Shown: positions 46,625-56,285 of the stretch, piece by piece
Position numbering within the stretch: the first letter of the stretch is position 1
Layout: every line of letters begins with the position of its first letter
NCBI RefSeq assembly: GCF_038595055.1
Contig: NZ_CP152002.1
Coordinates: forward strand, 4,136,501 to 4,200,500
DNA length: 64,000 nucleotides
Reading direction: 5' to 3'
Source of the DNA: Paenibacillus sp. FSL R7-0345
Lineage (GTDB): Bacteria > Bacillota > Bacilli > Paenibacillales > Paenibacillaceae
Position numbers and translations under genes: made by a program
Notes under the pieces: model-generated
Seen by the model: the letters and a program-made list of their open reading frames with translations, nothing else
Told to the model about the DNA's origin: nothing
Database searches by the model: none

Positions 46625-48721
46625 TTATTCTGACAAATCTTCGCTGTCAAGTACAGCCTCTGTATGATCACAGGAGGTACACTGCAGCTTGGTGCCTTGC
46701 TTATTGCGCTTCTCCACCATCCATGAGCCGCAGGCAGGGCATGGTTTGAGCGACGGCCGGTCCCACGAGACAAAGTCACAGCCCGGATACTGGTCACAGC
46801 CGTAGAATACACGGCCCTTCTTGCTGCGGCGTTCCACTACCTTGCCTTCATTGCATTTAGGACAGGTAACCCCGATATCCTTCACAATCGGCTTCGTATT
46901 GCGGCAGTCAGGGAACCCGGAGCAAGCCAGGAACTTACCGAACCGGCCGAGCTTATAGACCATCGGCTTGCCGCATTTCTCGCAGAGTTCATCTGAAACC
47001 TCGTCTTCAATCTCGATTTCTTTCATTTCCTCTTCGGCGAATTCCAGCCGTTTCTCAAAGGATTCGTAAAAGCCGGCCAGGACTTTGACCCAATCCTCTG
47101 CCCCTTCCTCCACATGGTCAAGATCACCTTCCATGTGGGCTGTAAATTCCACATCAAGAATTTCCGGGAAGAACTGTTCCATCTGCTCTATGATCAGCTC
47201 ACCAAGCTCAGTCGGCATGAACTTTTTCTCTTCAATTGCCACATAGCCGCGCTTCTGAATGGTTTCCAGCGTAGGGGCATACGTACTCGGACGGCCTATC
47301 CCCAGCTCTTCCATTGTTTTGACCAGGCGTGCTTCCGTATAACGCGGGGGCGGCTGGGTAAAGTGCTGTTTAGGCTCAATCCCCTGCTTGTCAAGCTCGT
47401 CGCCCGACTTCATCGGCGGCAGGAATTTCTCTTCATCCGTTGTTCCGTCATCATTACCTTCCACATAGACCTTCATAAATCCGGGGAAGGATACTTTGGA
47501 GCCCACCGCCCGGAAAACCGCTGTTCCTGCAGAAATATCCACCGAAAGGGTATCCAGAAGAGCCGAGGACATCTGGCTGGATACGAACCGTTCCCAGACC
47601 AGCTTATACAGGCGAAATTGATCGCGGCTCATGAATTCCTTAACGAGTTCAGGCTCGCGCAGTGCCGAGGTCGGACGGATCGCTTCATGCGCATCCTGGG
47701 CTCCTGCCGCTTTTTTGGAATACTGGCGCGGGGTCTCAGGAATAAATTTTTCACCATATTTGGCCAGAATCAGTTCCTTAGCCTCATCCTGGGCCGTAGT
47801 GGAGATCCGCGTGGAGTCGGTACGCATATACGTAATCAGACCGACCGTACCCTCTTTGCCGAGTTCTACACCTTCGTACAGCTGCTGTGCCACGGACATC
47901 GTCTTGGCTGCACGGAAGCCAAGCTTACGGGCAGCTTCCTGCTGCAGTGAGCTTGTAGTAAACGGTGCGGACGGATGACGCTGTCTTTCTTTTTCCTTTA
48001 CTTCAGCTACTCTGAAGTCAGCGTTCTTAATAACTTCCAGAACTTCCTGAACGTCGCTTTCCTTGCCCAGCTCTTTCTTCACGCCGTTCAGCTTATGAAA
48101 CTTCGCTTCAAAGTCAGTGCCCTTAATGCCCAGCTTCGCAGTGATACTCCAGTATTCAGTCGGGACAAATGCCGAAATCTCATTTTCCCGGTCCATAATA
48201 ATCTTTACTGCTACTGATTGTACCCGGCCAGCTGACAGGCCTTTTTTGACTTTCTTCCATAACAACGGGCTGATCTTGTAGCCTACAAGCCGGTCCAATA
48301 TACGCCGGGCCTGCTGGGCATTTACCAGGTCCATATTGATTTTGCGCGGAGTCTTGAAGGCATCCTTGACCGCCTGCTTCGTAATTTCGTTAAAAACAAC
48401 CCGGCATTCCTCGGTATTATCCAGATCCAGCGCATGCGCCAGATGCCAGGCAATCGCTTCCCCTTCGCGGTCCGGGTCAGCCGCCAGATAAACTTTTTTC
48501 ACTTTTTTTCTGGCGTCTTTAAGTTCCTTCAGAATGGAACCCTTACCGCGGATCGTGATGTACTTGGGACTGAAGTCATTCTCCACTTCGACGCCAATCT
48601 GGCTCTTCGGCAAATCTCTGATATGTCCCATAGATGCCTTTACTATATATTTACTGCCTAAATATTTGCCGATTGTCTTCGCCTTGGCCGGCGATTCGAC
48701 AATGACCAGTGTATCTGCCAT
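46625..48721 (-). CDS. topA: DNA topoisomerase I
   Basis: Type IA topoisomerase that relaxes negative supercoils. The 698 residues have the Toprim domain at the N-terminus ([31 protein letters not shown]), the active-site Tyr298 in [12 protein letters not shown], and three C-terminal four-Cys zinc ribbons (CEKCGKP...CSGFPDC; CPKCNEG...CDQYPGC; CPACGSW...CTSC). Start ATG 48721, in the order dprA-topA-trmFO. Confidence 0.98.
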   Translation of the reverse strand: MADTLVIVESPAKAKTIGKYLGSKYIVKASMGHIRDLPKSQIGVEVENDFSPKYITIRGKGSILKELKDARKKVKKVYLAADPDREGEAIAWHLAHALDLDNTEECRVVFNEITKQAVKDAFKTPRKINMDLVNAQQARRILDRLVGYKISPLLWKKVKKGLSAGRVQSVAVKIIMDRENEISAFVPTEYWSITAKLGIKGTDFEAKFHKLNGVKKELGKESDVQEVLEVIKNADFRVAEVKEKERQRHPSAPFTTSSLQQEAARKLGFRAAKTMSVAQQLYEGVELGKEGTVGLITYMRTDSTRISTTAQDEAKELILAKYGEKFIPETPRQYSKKAAGAQDAHEAIRPTSALREPELVKEFMSRDQFRLYKLVWERFVSSQMSSALLDTLSVDISAGTAVFRAVGSKVSFPGFMKVYVEGNDDGTTDEEKFLPPMKSGDELDKQGIEPKQHFTQPPPRYTEARLVKTMEELGIGRPSTYAPTLETIQKRGYVAIEEKKFMPTELGELIIEQMEQFFPEILDVEFTAHMEGDLDHVEEGAEDWVKVLAGFYESFEKRLEFAEEEMKEIEIEDEVSDELCEKCGKPMVYKLGRFGKFLACSGFPDCRNTKPIVKDIGVTCPKCNEGKVVERRSKKGRVFYGCDQYPGCDFVSWDRPSLKPCPACGSWMVEKRNKQGTKLQCTSCDHTEAVLDSEDLSE

Positions 48722-48808
48722 AGGTTAATCCTCCTAAAATGATGTGAGCCAGGCCTTCATCCCGGCAAAAGAGATGGAAGGAACACGCTCAACTCTTTTC
48801 CTTCTATA

Positions 48809-49927
48809 TTAAATGACCTTATAAATTGCACCCGGCAATTGTGTTACCGCTTTTTTTATGATTAAAGATAACAGAACTGAATGCAAATGTCCAAAATCCC
48901 AGTTTGTTCTGGATAGCAGCTCATCCAGTGAAAAAGGGCCTTGATGCAGTATATGGTATAGGTGAGACTCCTCACTTGTCAATTTCTTTTCAGTGAGCCC
49001 GTCACCGTACTGAGGATCTAAAAGGAGATTTCCGCCTTTTTTTACATCCTTTACAGGCAGTATTGCTATGTATTCTTCCACTATATCTTCGGCGCCGGTT
49101 ACGAGTTTCGCCCCCTGTTTGATCAGGTCAAGCGCTCCCCGGCTTTTGGGCGAGGTTACCGGACCGGGAACGGCAAACACATCTCTTCCGGCCTCCAGGG
49201 CGGCATCGGCAGTAATGAGTGATCCGCTGCGGCTGTCCGCTTCAACAACTACCGTCCCAAGCGTAAGTCCGGCGATTATCCGGTTACGCTGCGGAAATAG
49301 TCCGGGATGGCTTTTGGTACCCAGCGGGTATTCACTGAGTACAAGGCCTTTACGCGATATTTCCCGTTCCAGCTCCCGGTTCTCGGGCGGATAGACAGTG
49401 TCGAGTCCTGTAGCGACTACAGCGATTGTACTCCCGCCGCAGGATAGTGCCGCTTCATGACAGACGCTGTCGATTCCCCGGGCCAGACCGCTTACTACGA
49501 TAAGACCGGCCCGGCTGAGCTGCTCTGCCAGTATCTCTCCGATCTTCCGGCCATAAGCAGTTGGCACACGCGTACCCACCATGGCGATTCCAGGCTGCGA
49601 TGCAAGCTTCAGAGACCCGCGGTAGTAAAGCACCCAGGGCGGTTCGGCTGTCTCTTTCAGCATGGGAGGATATTCTTCATCCCAAACAGTAATCATGGCT
49701 GCACCGCTTTCTTCCATTAAAAGACGGCGCCTTTCGACCCATCCGGCATGAAACTCTTCAGCCAGCCGCTGTGACATTTTTGCGGATAATCCGACCTGCT
49801 GCCACTCTTCGGCCCGGCAATTAAAGGCCTGATCCGACAAAAGTCCCGCCTTGCGGATTTTGTCGATGCTTTTCCAGCCAATCCCCTCCACTTCATTCAG
49901 CCCGAATAACAAATCACGCATGTCCAT
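48809..49927 (-). CDS. dprA: DNA-processing protein DprA (Smf)
   Basis: Binds incoming single-stranded DNA and loads RecA during natural transformation. The 372 residues have an N-terminal helical (HhH/SAM-like) region, the Rossmann-like DprA core (MVGTRVPTAYGRKIGEILAE, VVSGLARGIDSVCHEAALSC, GGSTIAVVATGLDTVYPPEN) and a C-terminal winged-helix region. ATG 49927 is chosen (GGGAG seven bases upstream); the frame opens at 49957. It forms part of a competence-related neighbourhood with comM. Confidence 0.96.
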   Translation of the reverse strand: MDMRDLLFGLNEVEGIGWKSIDKIRKAGLLSDQAFNCRAEEWQQVGLSAKMSQRLAEEFHAGWVERRRLLMEESGAAMITVWDEEYPPMLKETAEPPWVLYYRGSLKLASQPGIAMVGTRVPTAYGRKIGEILAEQLSRAGLIVVSGLARGIDSVCHEAALSCGGSTIAVVATGLDTVYPPENRELEREISRKGLVLSEYPLGTKSHPGLFPQRNRIIAGLTLGTVVVEADSRSGSLITADAALEAGRDVFAVPGPVTSPKSRGALDLIKQGAKLVTGAEDIVEEYIAILPVKDVKKGGNLLLDPQYGDGLTEKKLTSEESHLYHILHQGPFSLDELLSRTNWDFGHLHSVLLSLIIKKAVTQLPGAIYKVI

Positions 49928-50034
49928 ATGAACGCTCCCTTTGAATGGAAGGGTCAACCTTCCCTATTTTGTGATAATGCTGTAAAAAAAGCAAGCTGGC
50001 GCTGCAAAGAGCTGAAATCCCGGAATATAAACGC

Positions 50035-50079
50035 AAAAAAGCAACCTTTTACCCTGCGCACAGGAATAAAAGGTTGCTT
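50035..50079 (-). terminator. Rho-independent terminator after sucD
   Basis: On the minus strand AAGCAACCTTTTA and TAAAAGGTTGCTT pair (about 13 pairs) around a 15-base loop, followed by TTTTT. It lies about 75 bases after the sucD stop and separates sucCD from dprA. Confidence 0.82.
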
Positions 50080-50152
50080 ACCTTTAATAAATCATACTAC
50101 TTGACGAATGGCAGCACAATGTTTTTTTGGCTAAAGCCAAGCTGTCTCAGGA

Positions 50153-51082
50153 TTAATGGGTGGTAAAAGCATTCAGAATGCCGCGCTCCTCCAGCACACT
50201 AACCAGGGTCGAGCCCATTTCAGCCGGTGTCGGGGCGACTTTAATTCCACAGGACTCCAGCACGGCGATTTTTTCGCTGGCAGTGCCTTTACCTCCGGAA
50301 ATAATCGCACCGGCATGGCCCATCCGTTTGCCCGGAGGTGCCGTAACGCCGCCGATAAAGCCGACTACAGGCTTGGTCATGTTCTCTTTGATCCACAGCG
50401 CAGCCTCTTCCTCCGCCGTTCCGCCGATCTCACCGATCATAATAACCGCCTTCGTGCCGGGATCTTCATTAAACAGCTTAAGGATATCAATAAATTCCGA
50501 GCCCTTGACCGGGTCTCCGCCGATTCCGACAGCAGATGACTGTCCGATTCCGCGTTCTGTCAGCTGATGCACCGCTTCATAGGTCAGGGTTCCGCTGCGG
50601 GAGACTACGCCTACATACCCGGGAGTATGAATGTAGCCCGGCATGATGCCGATCTTACATTCTCCCGGTGTAATGACACCCGGACAGTTAGGTCCGATAA
50701 GTACGGTAGACTTCCCTTCCATATAACGCGATACCTTGACCATATCCAGCACGGGAATACCTTCTGTAATACAGATAACGAGCTCCAGCCCGGCATCCAC
50801 TGCCTCCATGATGGAGTCCGCAGCAAACGCCGGCGGCACATAAATAACACTGGCCGTAGCACCGGTAGCTGCTTTAGCCTGAACAACCGTATCATATACC
50901 GGCAGGCTGACCTCGCTTCCATTTTCGAGTGTAATGTTGACAGAGGTCCCCCCTTTGCCCGGCGTTACGCCGCCCACCATCCGGGTCCCGTAATCCAGTG
51001 CGCCTTTGGTATGGAACAAGCCCGTCGAGCCCGTAATTCCCTGTGTGATGACTTTCGTATTTTTATCTACAAGAATGCTCAT
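50153..51082 (-). CDS. sucD: Succinyl-CoA synthetase subunit alpha
   Basis: CoA-binding subunit of the TCA-cycle enzyme that makes ATP or GTP from succinyl-CoA. The 309 residues show the CoA-binding Rossmann motif ([20 protein letters not shown]), [20 protein letters not shown], and the phosphorylated His in the [15 protein letters not shown] region. Start ATG 51082, 45 bases after sucC. A terminator follows. Confidence 0.98.
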   Translation of the reverse strand: MSILVDKNTKVITQGITGSTGLFHTKGALDYGTRMVGGVTPGKGGTSVNITLENGSEVSLPVYDTVVQAKAATGATASVIYVPPAFAADSIMEAVDAGLELVICITEGIPVLDMVKVSRYMEGKSTVLIGPNCPGVITPGECKIGIMPGYIHTPGYVGVVSRSGTLTYEAVHQLTERGIGQSSAVGIGGDPVKGSEFIDILKLFNEDPGTKAVIMIGEIGGTAEEEAALWIKENMTKPVVGFIGGVTAPPGKRMGHAGAIISGGKGTASEKIAVLESCGIKVAPTPAEMGSTLVSVLEERGILNAFTTH

Positions 51083-51127
51083 CGTTTGGTCACATCCCTA
51101 CTTAGTTTGTCGAATACGAGACTTGGG

Positions 51128-52285
51128 TTACACAAGAGAAACAATTTTACGGGCACCGTCCGCCATGGAATCTGCTGCCACGATATTCAGGCCGGAACCG
51201 GCGAGAATCTGCTTGCCGAGCGCCACATTGGTCCCCTCAAGCCGTACAACGAGCGGTTTGGTCAGCCCAAGCTGCCGGGCAGCTTCCACTACACCTTCAG
51301 CAATAACGTCACAGCGCATAATACCGCCGAAAATATTGACAAAGATGCCGTTCACCTTGTCGTCAGACAAAATGATTTTGAACGCTTCAGTAACCTTCTC
51401 GGTCGTCGCACCGCCCCCTACATCCAGGAAGTTGGCCGGCTCGCCGCCGTAATATTTAATAATGTCCATCGTCGCCATTGCCAGTCCCGCACCATTAACC
51501 ATACAGCCGATATTGCCATCCAGGGCAATGTAGCTCAGATCAAATTTGGAAGCTTCAATCTCCTTCTCGTCCTCTTCATCTAGGTCGCGGAGCTCTTGGA
51601 TATCCTTGTGGCGGAACAAAGCGTTGGAATCAAAATTCAGCTTGGCATCAAGCGCCATCACATTTCCGTCAGCGGTAACAACCAGCGGGTTAATCTCCGC
51701 AATCGAGCAATCTTTATCCACAAAAGCCAAATAGAGCGCTTGCATGAACTTGACCGCTTTATTAACCAGTTCATTAGGAATAGCGATGCTGTACGCCAGC
51801 TTGCGTGCCTGGAAGGTCTGCAGTCCTACTGCCGGATCAATAATTTCCTTGAAAATCTTCTCCGGATGAGTAGCCGCTACCTCTTCAATTTCAGTTCCGC
51901 CTTCTTCGGAGGCCATCATGACCACCCGGCCGGAACTCCGGTCTACTACAATTCCAATATAATATTCTTTGGCAATCTGGCAGCCCTCTTCGATGAGCAG
52001 CCGTTTTACTTCCTTGCCCTCCGGTCCGGTCTGATGGGTAACCAGCGTCTTTCCAAGGATTTCTCCCGCATAGGTGCGGACCTCATCCAGCGACTTGGCA
52101 ACCTTGACCCCTCCGGCTTTCCCTCTTCCGCCTGCATGAATCTGAGCCTTCACTACCACCACCGGTGTACCGAGTGATGCTGCAGCTTCTACTGCTTCCT
52201 CCACTGTATAAGCTACTTTTCCGTTCGGTACGGCTACGCCGTACTTCTTAAGTACTTCTTTTCCCTGATACTCGTGGATATTCAT
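51128..52285 (-). CDS. sucC: Succinyl-CoA synthetase subunit beta (ADP-forming)
   Basis: Nucleotide- and succinate-binding subunit. The 385 residues carry the ATP-grasp domain at the N-terminus ([40 protein letters not shown]) and the C-terminal CoA-ligase domain ([34 protein letters not shown]). Start ATG 52285 with AGGAGG upstream. A promoter lies about 105-130 bases upstream. Confidence 0.98.
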   Translation of the reverse strand: MNIHEYQGKEVLKKYGVAVPNGKVAYTVEEAVEAAASLGTPVVVVKAQIHAGGRGKAGGVKVAKSLDEVRTYAGEILGKTLVTHQTGPEGKEVKRLLIEEGCQIAKEYYIGIVVDRSSGRVVMMASEEGGTEIEEVAATHPEKIFKEIIDPAVGLQTFQARKLAYSIAIPNELVNKAVKFMQALYLAFVDKDCSIAEINPLVVTADGNVMALDAKLNFDSNALFRHKDIQELRDLDEEDEKEIEASKFDLSYIALDGNIGCMVNGAGLAMATMDIIKYYGGEPANFLDVGGGATTEKVTEAFKIILSDDKVNGIFVNIFGGIMRCDVIAEGVVEAARQLGLTKPLVVRLEGTNVALGKQILAGSGLNIVAADSMADGARKIVSLV

Positions 52286-52387
52286 ACCGGAAGCCTCCTA
52301 AAGTGTTGCGGCGGCTTGTGCAGGCAGCCTGCAGCCATACCGCATTCCGTTTTGATCAGCGGGGTACAGATTCGCACCTACTTATAT

Positions 52388-52416
52388 TATATAAAGTGAA
52401 ACCCAGATTATTGTAA
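52388..52416 (-). promoter_or_regulatory. Sigma-A-type promoter of sucCD
   Basis: On the minus strand -35 TTACAA (52411-52416) and -10 TATATA (52388-52393) are 17 bases apart. An overlapping TATAAT lies slightly further downstream. The leader of about 95 bases contains a small TGCAGGC/GCCTGCA palindrome. Confidence 0.5.
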
Positions 52417-52522
52417 CATGATTCATTCATGCTTTCCTCAAAAACTTTCACTATTTATACATATATTTTCGCTTGATTTCATGCCGGAATGCGAACGGTT
52501 GCATTGACACAGGCTTGTACTA

Positions 52523-52987
52523 CTATTTAGATGCATTGTTATTTGCTTCATGAATCCGGCCAAGCAGATCCTTGAACTGGCCCAGCAGATGGACAAATTC
52601 CTCTGCCGAGAGCATCGCACCTTCCGCCATCTTCGCCGGAATACAGACAGCTTCGCCTTTCAGCTCCCAGCCTTTTTCAGTCAGCGAGATAAGTACCTTC
52701 CGTTCATCCTGCAGGGAGCGTTCACGGAGAATAAGTCCCGCGGCCTGCAGCCGCTTCAGCAGCGGAGTCAGCGTTCCTGAATCCAGAAACAGGGCTTCGC
52801 CCAGCTCCTTGACGGTACATTGCTGCTTCTCCCACAGCACAATCATGACCAGGTACTGCGAATATGTTAGTCCGATTTTGTCCAGATGAGGCTGGTACAG
52901 CTTCGTAAATTCACGCGAGCATGCGTAGATCGTAAAGCACAGCTGATTATCAAGCATCAGCTCAGGGGTAGTTGTGGGTTCTTGCAT
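52523..52987 (-). CDS. ohrR: Organic peroxide-sensing MarR-family repressor OhrR
   Basis: Represses ohr until a reactive Cys is oxidised by organic hydroperoxide. The 154 residues have the sensing Cys17 in [16 protein letters not shown] (equivalent to Cys15 of B. subtilis OhrR), a second Cys23 nearby, and a winged helix-turn-helix ([34 protein letters not shown]). Start ATG 52987 with AGGTGAA upstream. It is divergent from ohr across about 150 bases of AT-rich operator DNA. Cys residues beyond Cys17 (Cys23 and Cys114) leave open whether it is of the one-Cys or two-Cys type. Confidence 0.95.
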   Translation of the reverse strand: MQEPTTTPELMLDNQLCFTIYACSREFTKLYQPHLDKIGLTYSQYLVMIVLWEKQQCTVKELGEALFLDSGTLTPLLKRLQAAGLILRERSLQDERKVLISLTEKGWELKGEAVCIPAKMAEGAMLSAEEFVHLLGQFKDLLGRIHEANNNASK

Positions 52988-53017
52988 TTTTTCTTCACCT
53001 GCCTTTATGACGTTATT

Positions 53018-53104
53018 TTAACACAATTCATCTGCAATATCATGTTAATAGCAAAAAATATATTGACTATTATTTTTATTGTGTTAAATTAAATTGTGTA
53101 CAAT
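53018..53104 (+). promoter_or_regulatory. ohr promoter with OhrR operator-like repeats
   Basis: For ohr, -35 TTGACT (53063-53068) and -10 TAAATT (53085-53090) are 16 bases apart. ATTGTGTTAA (53078-53087) overlaps the -10; its inverted copy TTAACACAAT is at 53018-53027 in front of ohrR, and ATTGTGTACAAT (53093-53104) lies at the transcription start region. AT-rich ATTGT/ACAAT repeats of this kind are typical of OhrR operators. Binding would silence ohr and probably ohrR. Confidence 0.6.
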
Positions 53105-53136
53105 ACATTTATGAACACGAACGGGAGCGATTTATA

Positions 53137-53565
53137 ATGATGACTATCCAGCAAAAAATGTATGAAACTACTGTAAAAGCAGTCGGCGGAAGAAACGGAT
53201 ATATTGAGTCCGAAAGCCCTAAGCTGAACCTGACCATCAGCACTCCACGCGAAATGGGCGGAGCCGGCGGTGAGGGTACTAATCCGGAGCAGCTGTTTGC
53301 AGCCGGATATTCCGCCTGCTTTGACAGTGCACTAAACATGGTGGCCCGGCTTGGTAAAGTGAAAATTGAAGGCAGCGAAGTCACTGCTACCGTAAGCTTC
53401 GGTAAAGTGGAAGACGGCGGCTTCGGAATTGCTGTTAAGCTGGATGTACTGGTGAAGGGTGTCGACCGTGAAACAGCGGAGAAGCTGGTAGAAGCTGCAC
53501 ATGGCGCATGCCCTTATTCCCGCGCTACCCGCGGCAACATTGCAGTTGAGATCAATGTGCTTTAA
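53137..53565 (+). CDS. ohr: Organic hydroperoxide resistance protein Ohr
   Basis: Thiol peroxidase of the OsmC/Ohr family that reduces organic peroxides. The 142 residues contain the two catalytic cysteines, Cys61 (AAGYSACFDSAL) and Cys125 (AHGACPYSRATRGN), plus the family Arg and Glu near PREMGGAGGEGTNPEQLFA. It starts at ATG 53137 (or the next ATG, 53140) with GGGAG upstream. It is the only complete plus-strand gene in the window and is divergent from its repressor ohrR. Confidence 0.96.
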   Translation: MMTIQQKMYETTVKAVGGRNGYIESESPKLNLTISTPREMGGAGGEGTNPEQLFAAGYSACFDSALNMVARLGKVKIEGSEVTATVSFGKVEDGGFGIAVKLDVLVKGVDRETAEKLVEAAHGACPYSRATRGNIAVEINVL

Positions 53566-53599
53566 TCCTCTCCCTTGCCGGTGAACCTCCCGCAGAAAG

Positions 53600-53634
53600 C
53601 AAGCCGTCCGGATCATATCCGGGCGGCTTGTTTG
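53600..53634 (+). terminator. Rho-independent terminator after ohr
   Basis: CAAGCCG..CCGGAT and ATCCGG.CGGCTTG pair (about 13 pairs with one mismatch) around a short loop, followed by TTTGT on the plus strand. It lies in the convergent ohr/comM gap, about 35 bases after the ohr stop. Confidence 0.8.
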
Positions 53635-53710
53635 TATGTGCATATTCGTTATTCATAGCTGCAAGCAGGGATATATATAATGAAGGAAAAGATTCAAAAT
53701 GGCCCGCGTC

Positions 53711-55435
53711 TTACTCCTCAGTCACGATCTGCCGGTCCAGGTTCCGGTACTGCACCGCTTCTGCCAGATGGGCAGAGCTGATCGCAGCCGTTCCTTCCAG
53801 ATCAGCAATAGTCCTGGCAAGCTTAATAATCCGGTCATGGGCCCGCATGCTCAAACCCAGACTCTCCAGTATCCCATTAAGCAGCAGGCTGCTCTCTTTA
53901 TTCAATTCCGCATAGCGGCGGAGCGCAGCTCCGGACAGCTCGCTGTTCCAGGAAATCGGCAGCTTGCTGTAACGCTCCGCCTGGATCTGCTGCGCTCCTA
54001 ACACTGTCTTACGCATCTCGGCTGACGATAAAGCCGGGCTTTGCCCGTTCCAGTCAGCCGGACGTGGAACATCTACCTGCATATCAATCCGGTCCAGCAG
54101 CGGACCGGAGATCCGGGACCGGTACTGGGCAATCTTTGCCGGGCTGCAGGTACACCGCTGCTGGGTCCCGGTATTACCCAGATACCCGCAGCTGCACGGA
54201 TTCATGGAGCAGGCAAGCAAAAAACGGGCCGGAAAGGTGAACGCAGCCCGGGCGCGGCTTATCGTGACCTCGCTATCCTCCAGCGGCTGCCGCAGCACCT
54301 CAAGCACATTACGCGAGAACTCAGGCAGCTCATCCAGAAAAAGAACTCCCCGGTGAGCCAGACTGACCTCACCGGGCTTCGGTATGCTTCCCCCGCCAAT
54401 CAGCCCGGCCGCAGAAATGGTATGATGCGGTGCCCGGAAAGGTCTGCTCCGCAAAAGCCCGCTGCGGGTATCCGTCAGCTTGCCGGCCGCACTGAATATT
54501 TTGGTGACCTCCAGCGACTCGCTGTCATTCAGATCCGGCAGGATGCCCGGCAGCCGCTTGATCATCATGGTTTTTCCTGTCCCGGGCGGGCCTACCAGGA
54601 TTATATTGTGCATACCGGCAGCCGCTATCGTCAATGCCCGCTTTACATGACTCTGACCGAGCACATCACCATAGTCCTCCTTCATTAATCCATCTGTCTG
54701 GATAGAGACCCTGCGGACATTATATTCCGCGATATACCGCAAATGCTCAAGATCAAGCGCCTTGATTGGCTGGCGGCTATGGCCGGAATCAGCCTGACTC
54801 TCCATTACGGTTACCGGAAACGGGAGCGGCGGCTCAGTGGCCGGATGTTCTCCATTAGCTGCAGCAACTTCCGGATTATGCTGCTGCGCTTCACACTGTT
54901 CAGCCGGGCCGGTAGCCAATACCTTCACCCTGTCCGCAGGCTGCGGAAGCTCCCGCAGATGGTCGGCTGCGTAGACAGCCATGCCGCTGATCAGCGCAGC
55001 TTCAGCCGCATTACCGCGAGGTACCAGCACTCCGCGGAAGCCAGACCGTCTGGCAGCTTCAACCATCGGCAGCACACCGGTCACCGGCCTGAGACTCCCG
55101 TCCAGGGCGAGCTCACCGATCAGCAGCAGCTCTTCAGCCGCCGGCATGATCAGCTGGCCGCTGGTCGTCAGAATGCCCAGCGCAATGGCCAGATCAAATG
55201 CCGAACCCTCCTTACGCAGATCGGCCGGAGCCAGATTAACTGTAACCCGCTGCTGGGGATAACGGTAACCGCAGTTTTTGACAGCTGCGCGCACCCGTTC
55301 CACCGCTTCACGGATGGCCGAGTCAGGCAAACCGATGATGCTGGTTTGAGGCAAACCGTTGGATAGATCAACCTCAACTCCGATAATCACACCTTCAATG
55401 CCGTACAGACAGGCACTATGCATTTTTCCGTACAT
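53711..55435 (-). CDS. comM: ComM / YifB family Mg-chelatase-like AAA+ ATPase
   Basis: AAA+ protein; in Gram-negative competence the homologue ComM is a branch-migration helicase used in transformation. The 574 residues have an N-terminal Lon-protease-like fold (about 1-165), Walker A GPPGTGKT at 282-289, the MCM/chelatase-like core (RPFRAPHHTISAAGLIGGGS, LAHRGVLFLDELPEF), a Cys-containing CSMNPCSCGYLGN insert and a C-terminal domain. ATG 55435 is chosen (AGAGGTG nine bases upstream; the frame opens at 55447). The leader can mask that binding site in a hairpin. It neighbours dprA at a distance of about 4 kb. Confidence 0.95.
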   Translation of the reverse strand: MYGKMHSACLYGIEGVIIGVEVDLSNGLPQTSIIGLPDSAIREAVERVRAAVKNCGYRYPQQRVTVNLAPADLRKEGSAFDLAIALGILTTSGQLIMPAAEELLLIGELALDGSLRPVTGVLPMVEAARRSGFRGVLVPRGNAAEAALISGMAVYAADHLRELPQPADRVKVLATGPAEQCEAQQHNPEVAAANGEHPATEPPLPFPVTVMESQADSGHSRQPIKALDLEHLRYIAEYNVRRVSIQTDGLMKEDYGDVLGQSHVKRALTIAAAGMHNIILVGPPGTGKTMMIKRLPGILPDLNDSESLEVTKIFSAAGKLTDTRSGLLRSRPFRAPHHTISAAGLIGGGSIPKPGEVSLAHRGVLFLDELPEFSRNVLEVLRQPLEDSEVTISRARAAFTFPARFLLACSMNPCSCGYLGNTGTQQRCTCSPAKIAQYRSRISGPLLDRIDMQVDVPRPADWNGQSPALSSAEMRKTVLGAQQIQAERYSKLPISWNSELSGAALRRYAELNKESSLLLNGILESLGLSMRAHDRIIKLARTIADLEGTAAISSAHLAEAVQYRNLDRQIVTEE

Positions 55436-55520
55436 GACAAAAAACACCTCTTCCCCTGAAATACGCCCGCGTGGAGCGTCATCACTTCAAGAAAAAAGGT
55501 GCTTCCTCATTTTCCGCAGT
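55418..55520 (-). repeat. comM leader and first codons: direct repeat copy 1, SD-masking hairpin with U-tract
   Basis: This 103-base stretch is about 86% identical to 56160-56261. On the minus strand GCACCTTTTTTCTTGAA can pair with TTCAGGGGAAGAGGTG, with an inner ACGC/GCGT stem, and TTTTTT follows at once. The 3' arm contains AGAGGTG, the comM ribosome binding site, so folding would hide it and also resemble an intrinsic terminator. It fills the whole comM leader downstream of the promoter at 55533-55562. Confidence 0.7.
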
Positions 55521-55532
55521 ATCGCTATTCAT

Positions 55533-55562
55533 AGTATACAAAGACATTGGCGCTTTTATCAA
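55533..55562 (-). promoter_or_regulatory. Promoter of comM
   Basis: On the minus strand -35 TTGATA (55557-55562) and -10 TATACT (55533-55538) are 18 bases apart. The expected start near 55526 makes the leader RNA almost exactly equal to repeat copy 1. Confidence 0.6.
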
Positions 55563-55580
55563 GCCCTGCGCAAGCGTGAA

Positions 55581-56078
55581 CTATCTGCCCAGATCATTAA
55601 AGCTTTCTAATGAGTAGATTTTGCTCAAGGCTTCCATTTCTGTGCTTGTCAGCTGCTCACCATTTTCAATTTTACCTTTAACTGCAGACAGATCTATAAT
55701 AACCGGATAAAGCTTATTGTTTTGAGGGATTCTGTTCTTTCTTACTTCACCTGATTCATTAAAGAAATAATCCATATCAAGTAATATAAGCTCTTGCTGC
55801 GTAGCTGTAAGCATATCATTCTCAATCGGGAATTTTGTCTGAATGGCTATTTTTCTGCTTGAGTCGGCCAAACTTCTGAATACAATTTTTAGACCCAGGT
55901 ATCCTGCAGCACAAACGATAACCGCTGATATTGAAATGATTGCTGTTTTGGCAGTCAAGCCATTTAAGATAACACTGGCAATGATCGTTATGGCACATAA
56001 AAAAATAGTCTGAATCCTCAATTTAAGGCTTAAATCGCGGCGTTTATTAAAGATATAATGAAGTGAAGCTTCTTTCAA
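55581..56078 (-). CDS. Two-helix membrane protein of unknown function inside a direct-repeat-bounded cassette
   Basis: The 165 residues have two membrane helices (about 21-41 and 44-66) and a soluble C-terminal part of about 100 residues (SLADSSRKIAIQTKFPIEND, LILLDMDYFFNESGEVRKNR, TEMEALSKIYSLE). I recognise no family. It starts at TTG 56078 with AAAGGAG seven to eight bases upstream and has its own near-consensus promoter. The coding DNA is visibly richer in A and T than its neighbours, and it is bounded by two copies of the comM leader, which points to acquisition after the comM-metallophosphoesterase arrangement was formed. Confidence 0.75.
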   Translation of the reverse strand: MKEASLHYIFNKRRDLSLKLRIQTIFLCAITIIASVILNGLTAKTAIISISAVIVCAAGYLGLKIVFRSLADSSRKIAIQTKFPIENDMLTATQQELILLDMDYFFNESGEVRKNRIPQNNKLYPVIIDLSAVKGKIENGEQLTSTEMEALSKIYSLESFNDLGR

Positions 56079-56117
56079 CTTACATTCTCCTTTACCTGAT
56101 ATTTCAGTAACAAGCTA

Positions 56118-56145
56118 ATTTTATTACATAATTTATTTCTGTCAA
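56118..56145 (-). promoter_or_regulatory. Promoter of the 165-residue membrane protein gene
   Basis: On the minus strand a perfect -35 TTGACA (56140-56145) and -10 TAAAAT (56118-56123) are 16 bases apart. It starts 15 bases inside the edge of repeat copy 2, so the cassette carries its own promoter. Confidence 0.65.
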
Positions 56146-56159
56146 TTTAAAAGTTCAGT

Positions 56160-56261
56160 ATGCATTTTCCGTACATCACAAAAAACACCTCTTTCCTTGA
56201 AATACGTCCGCGCAAAGCGTCATTCATTCAAGAAAAAAGGTGCTTCCTCAATAGCCGCAGT
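56160..56261 (-). repeat. Direct repeat copy 2: duplicated comM leader with a 9-codon remnant frame
   Basis: This 102-base copy matches 55418-55520 with about 14 differences, including the hairpin arms, T-tract, AGAGGTG site and ATG. From the ATG it reads MYGKCILNF and stops, so only about the first four codons of comM are kept in frame. It begins about 25 bases after the metallophosphoesterase stop and can serve as that gene's terminator. Confidence 0.8.
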
Positions 56262-56285
56262 TAACGATCTCCCTGATCAAGTGCA

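Noticed and set aside
49981..50030. A second terminator just before dprA (GCAGC...GCTTGC then a T-run on the minus strand).
   Set aside because: The stem needs a bulge and has only about five pairs; the strong terminator at 50035-50079 is sufficient.
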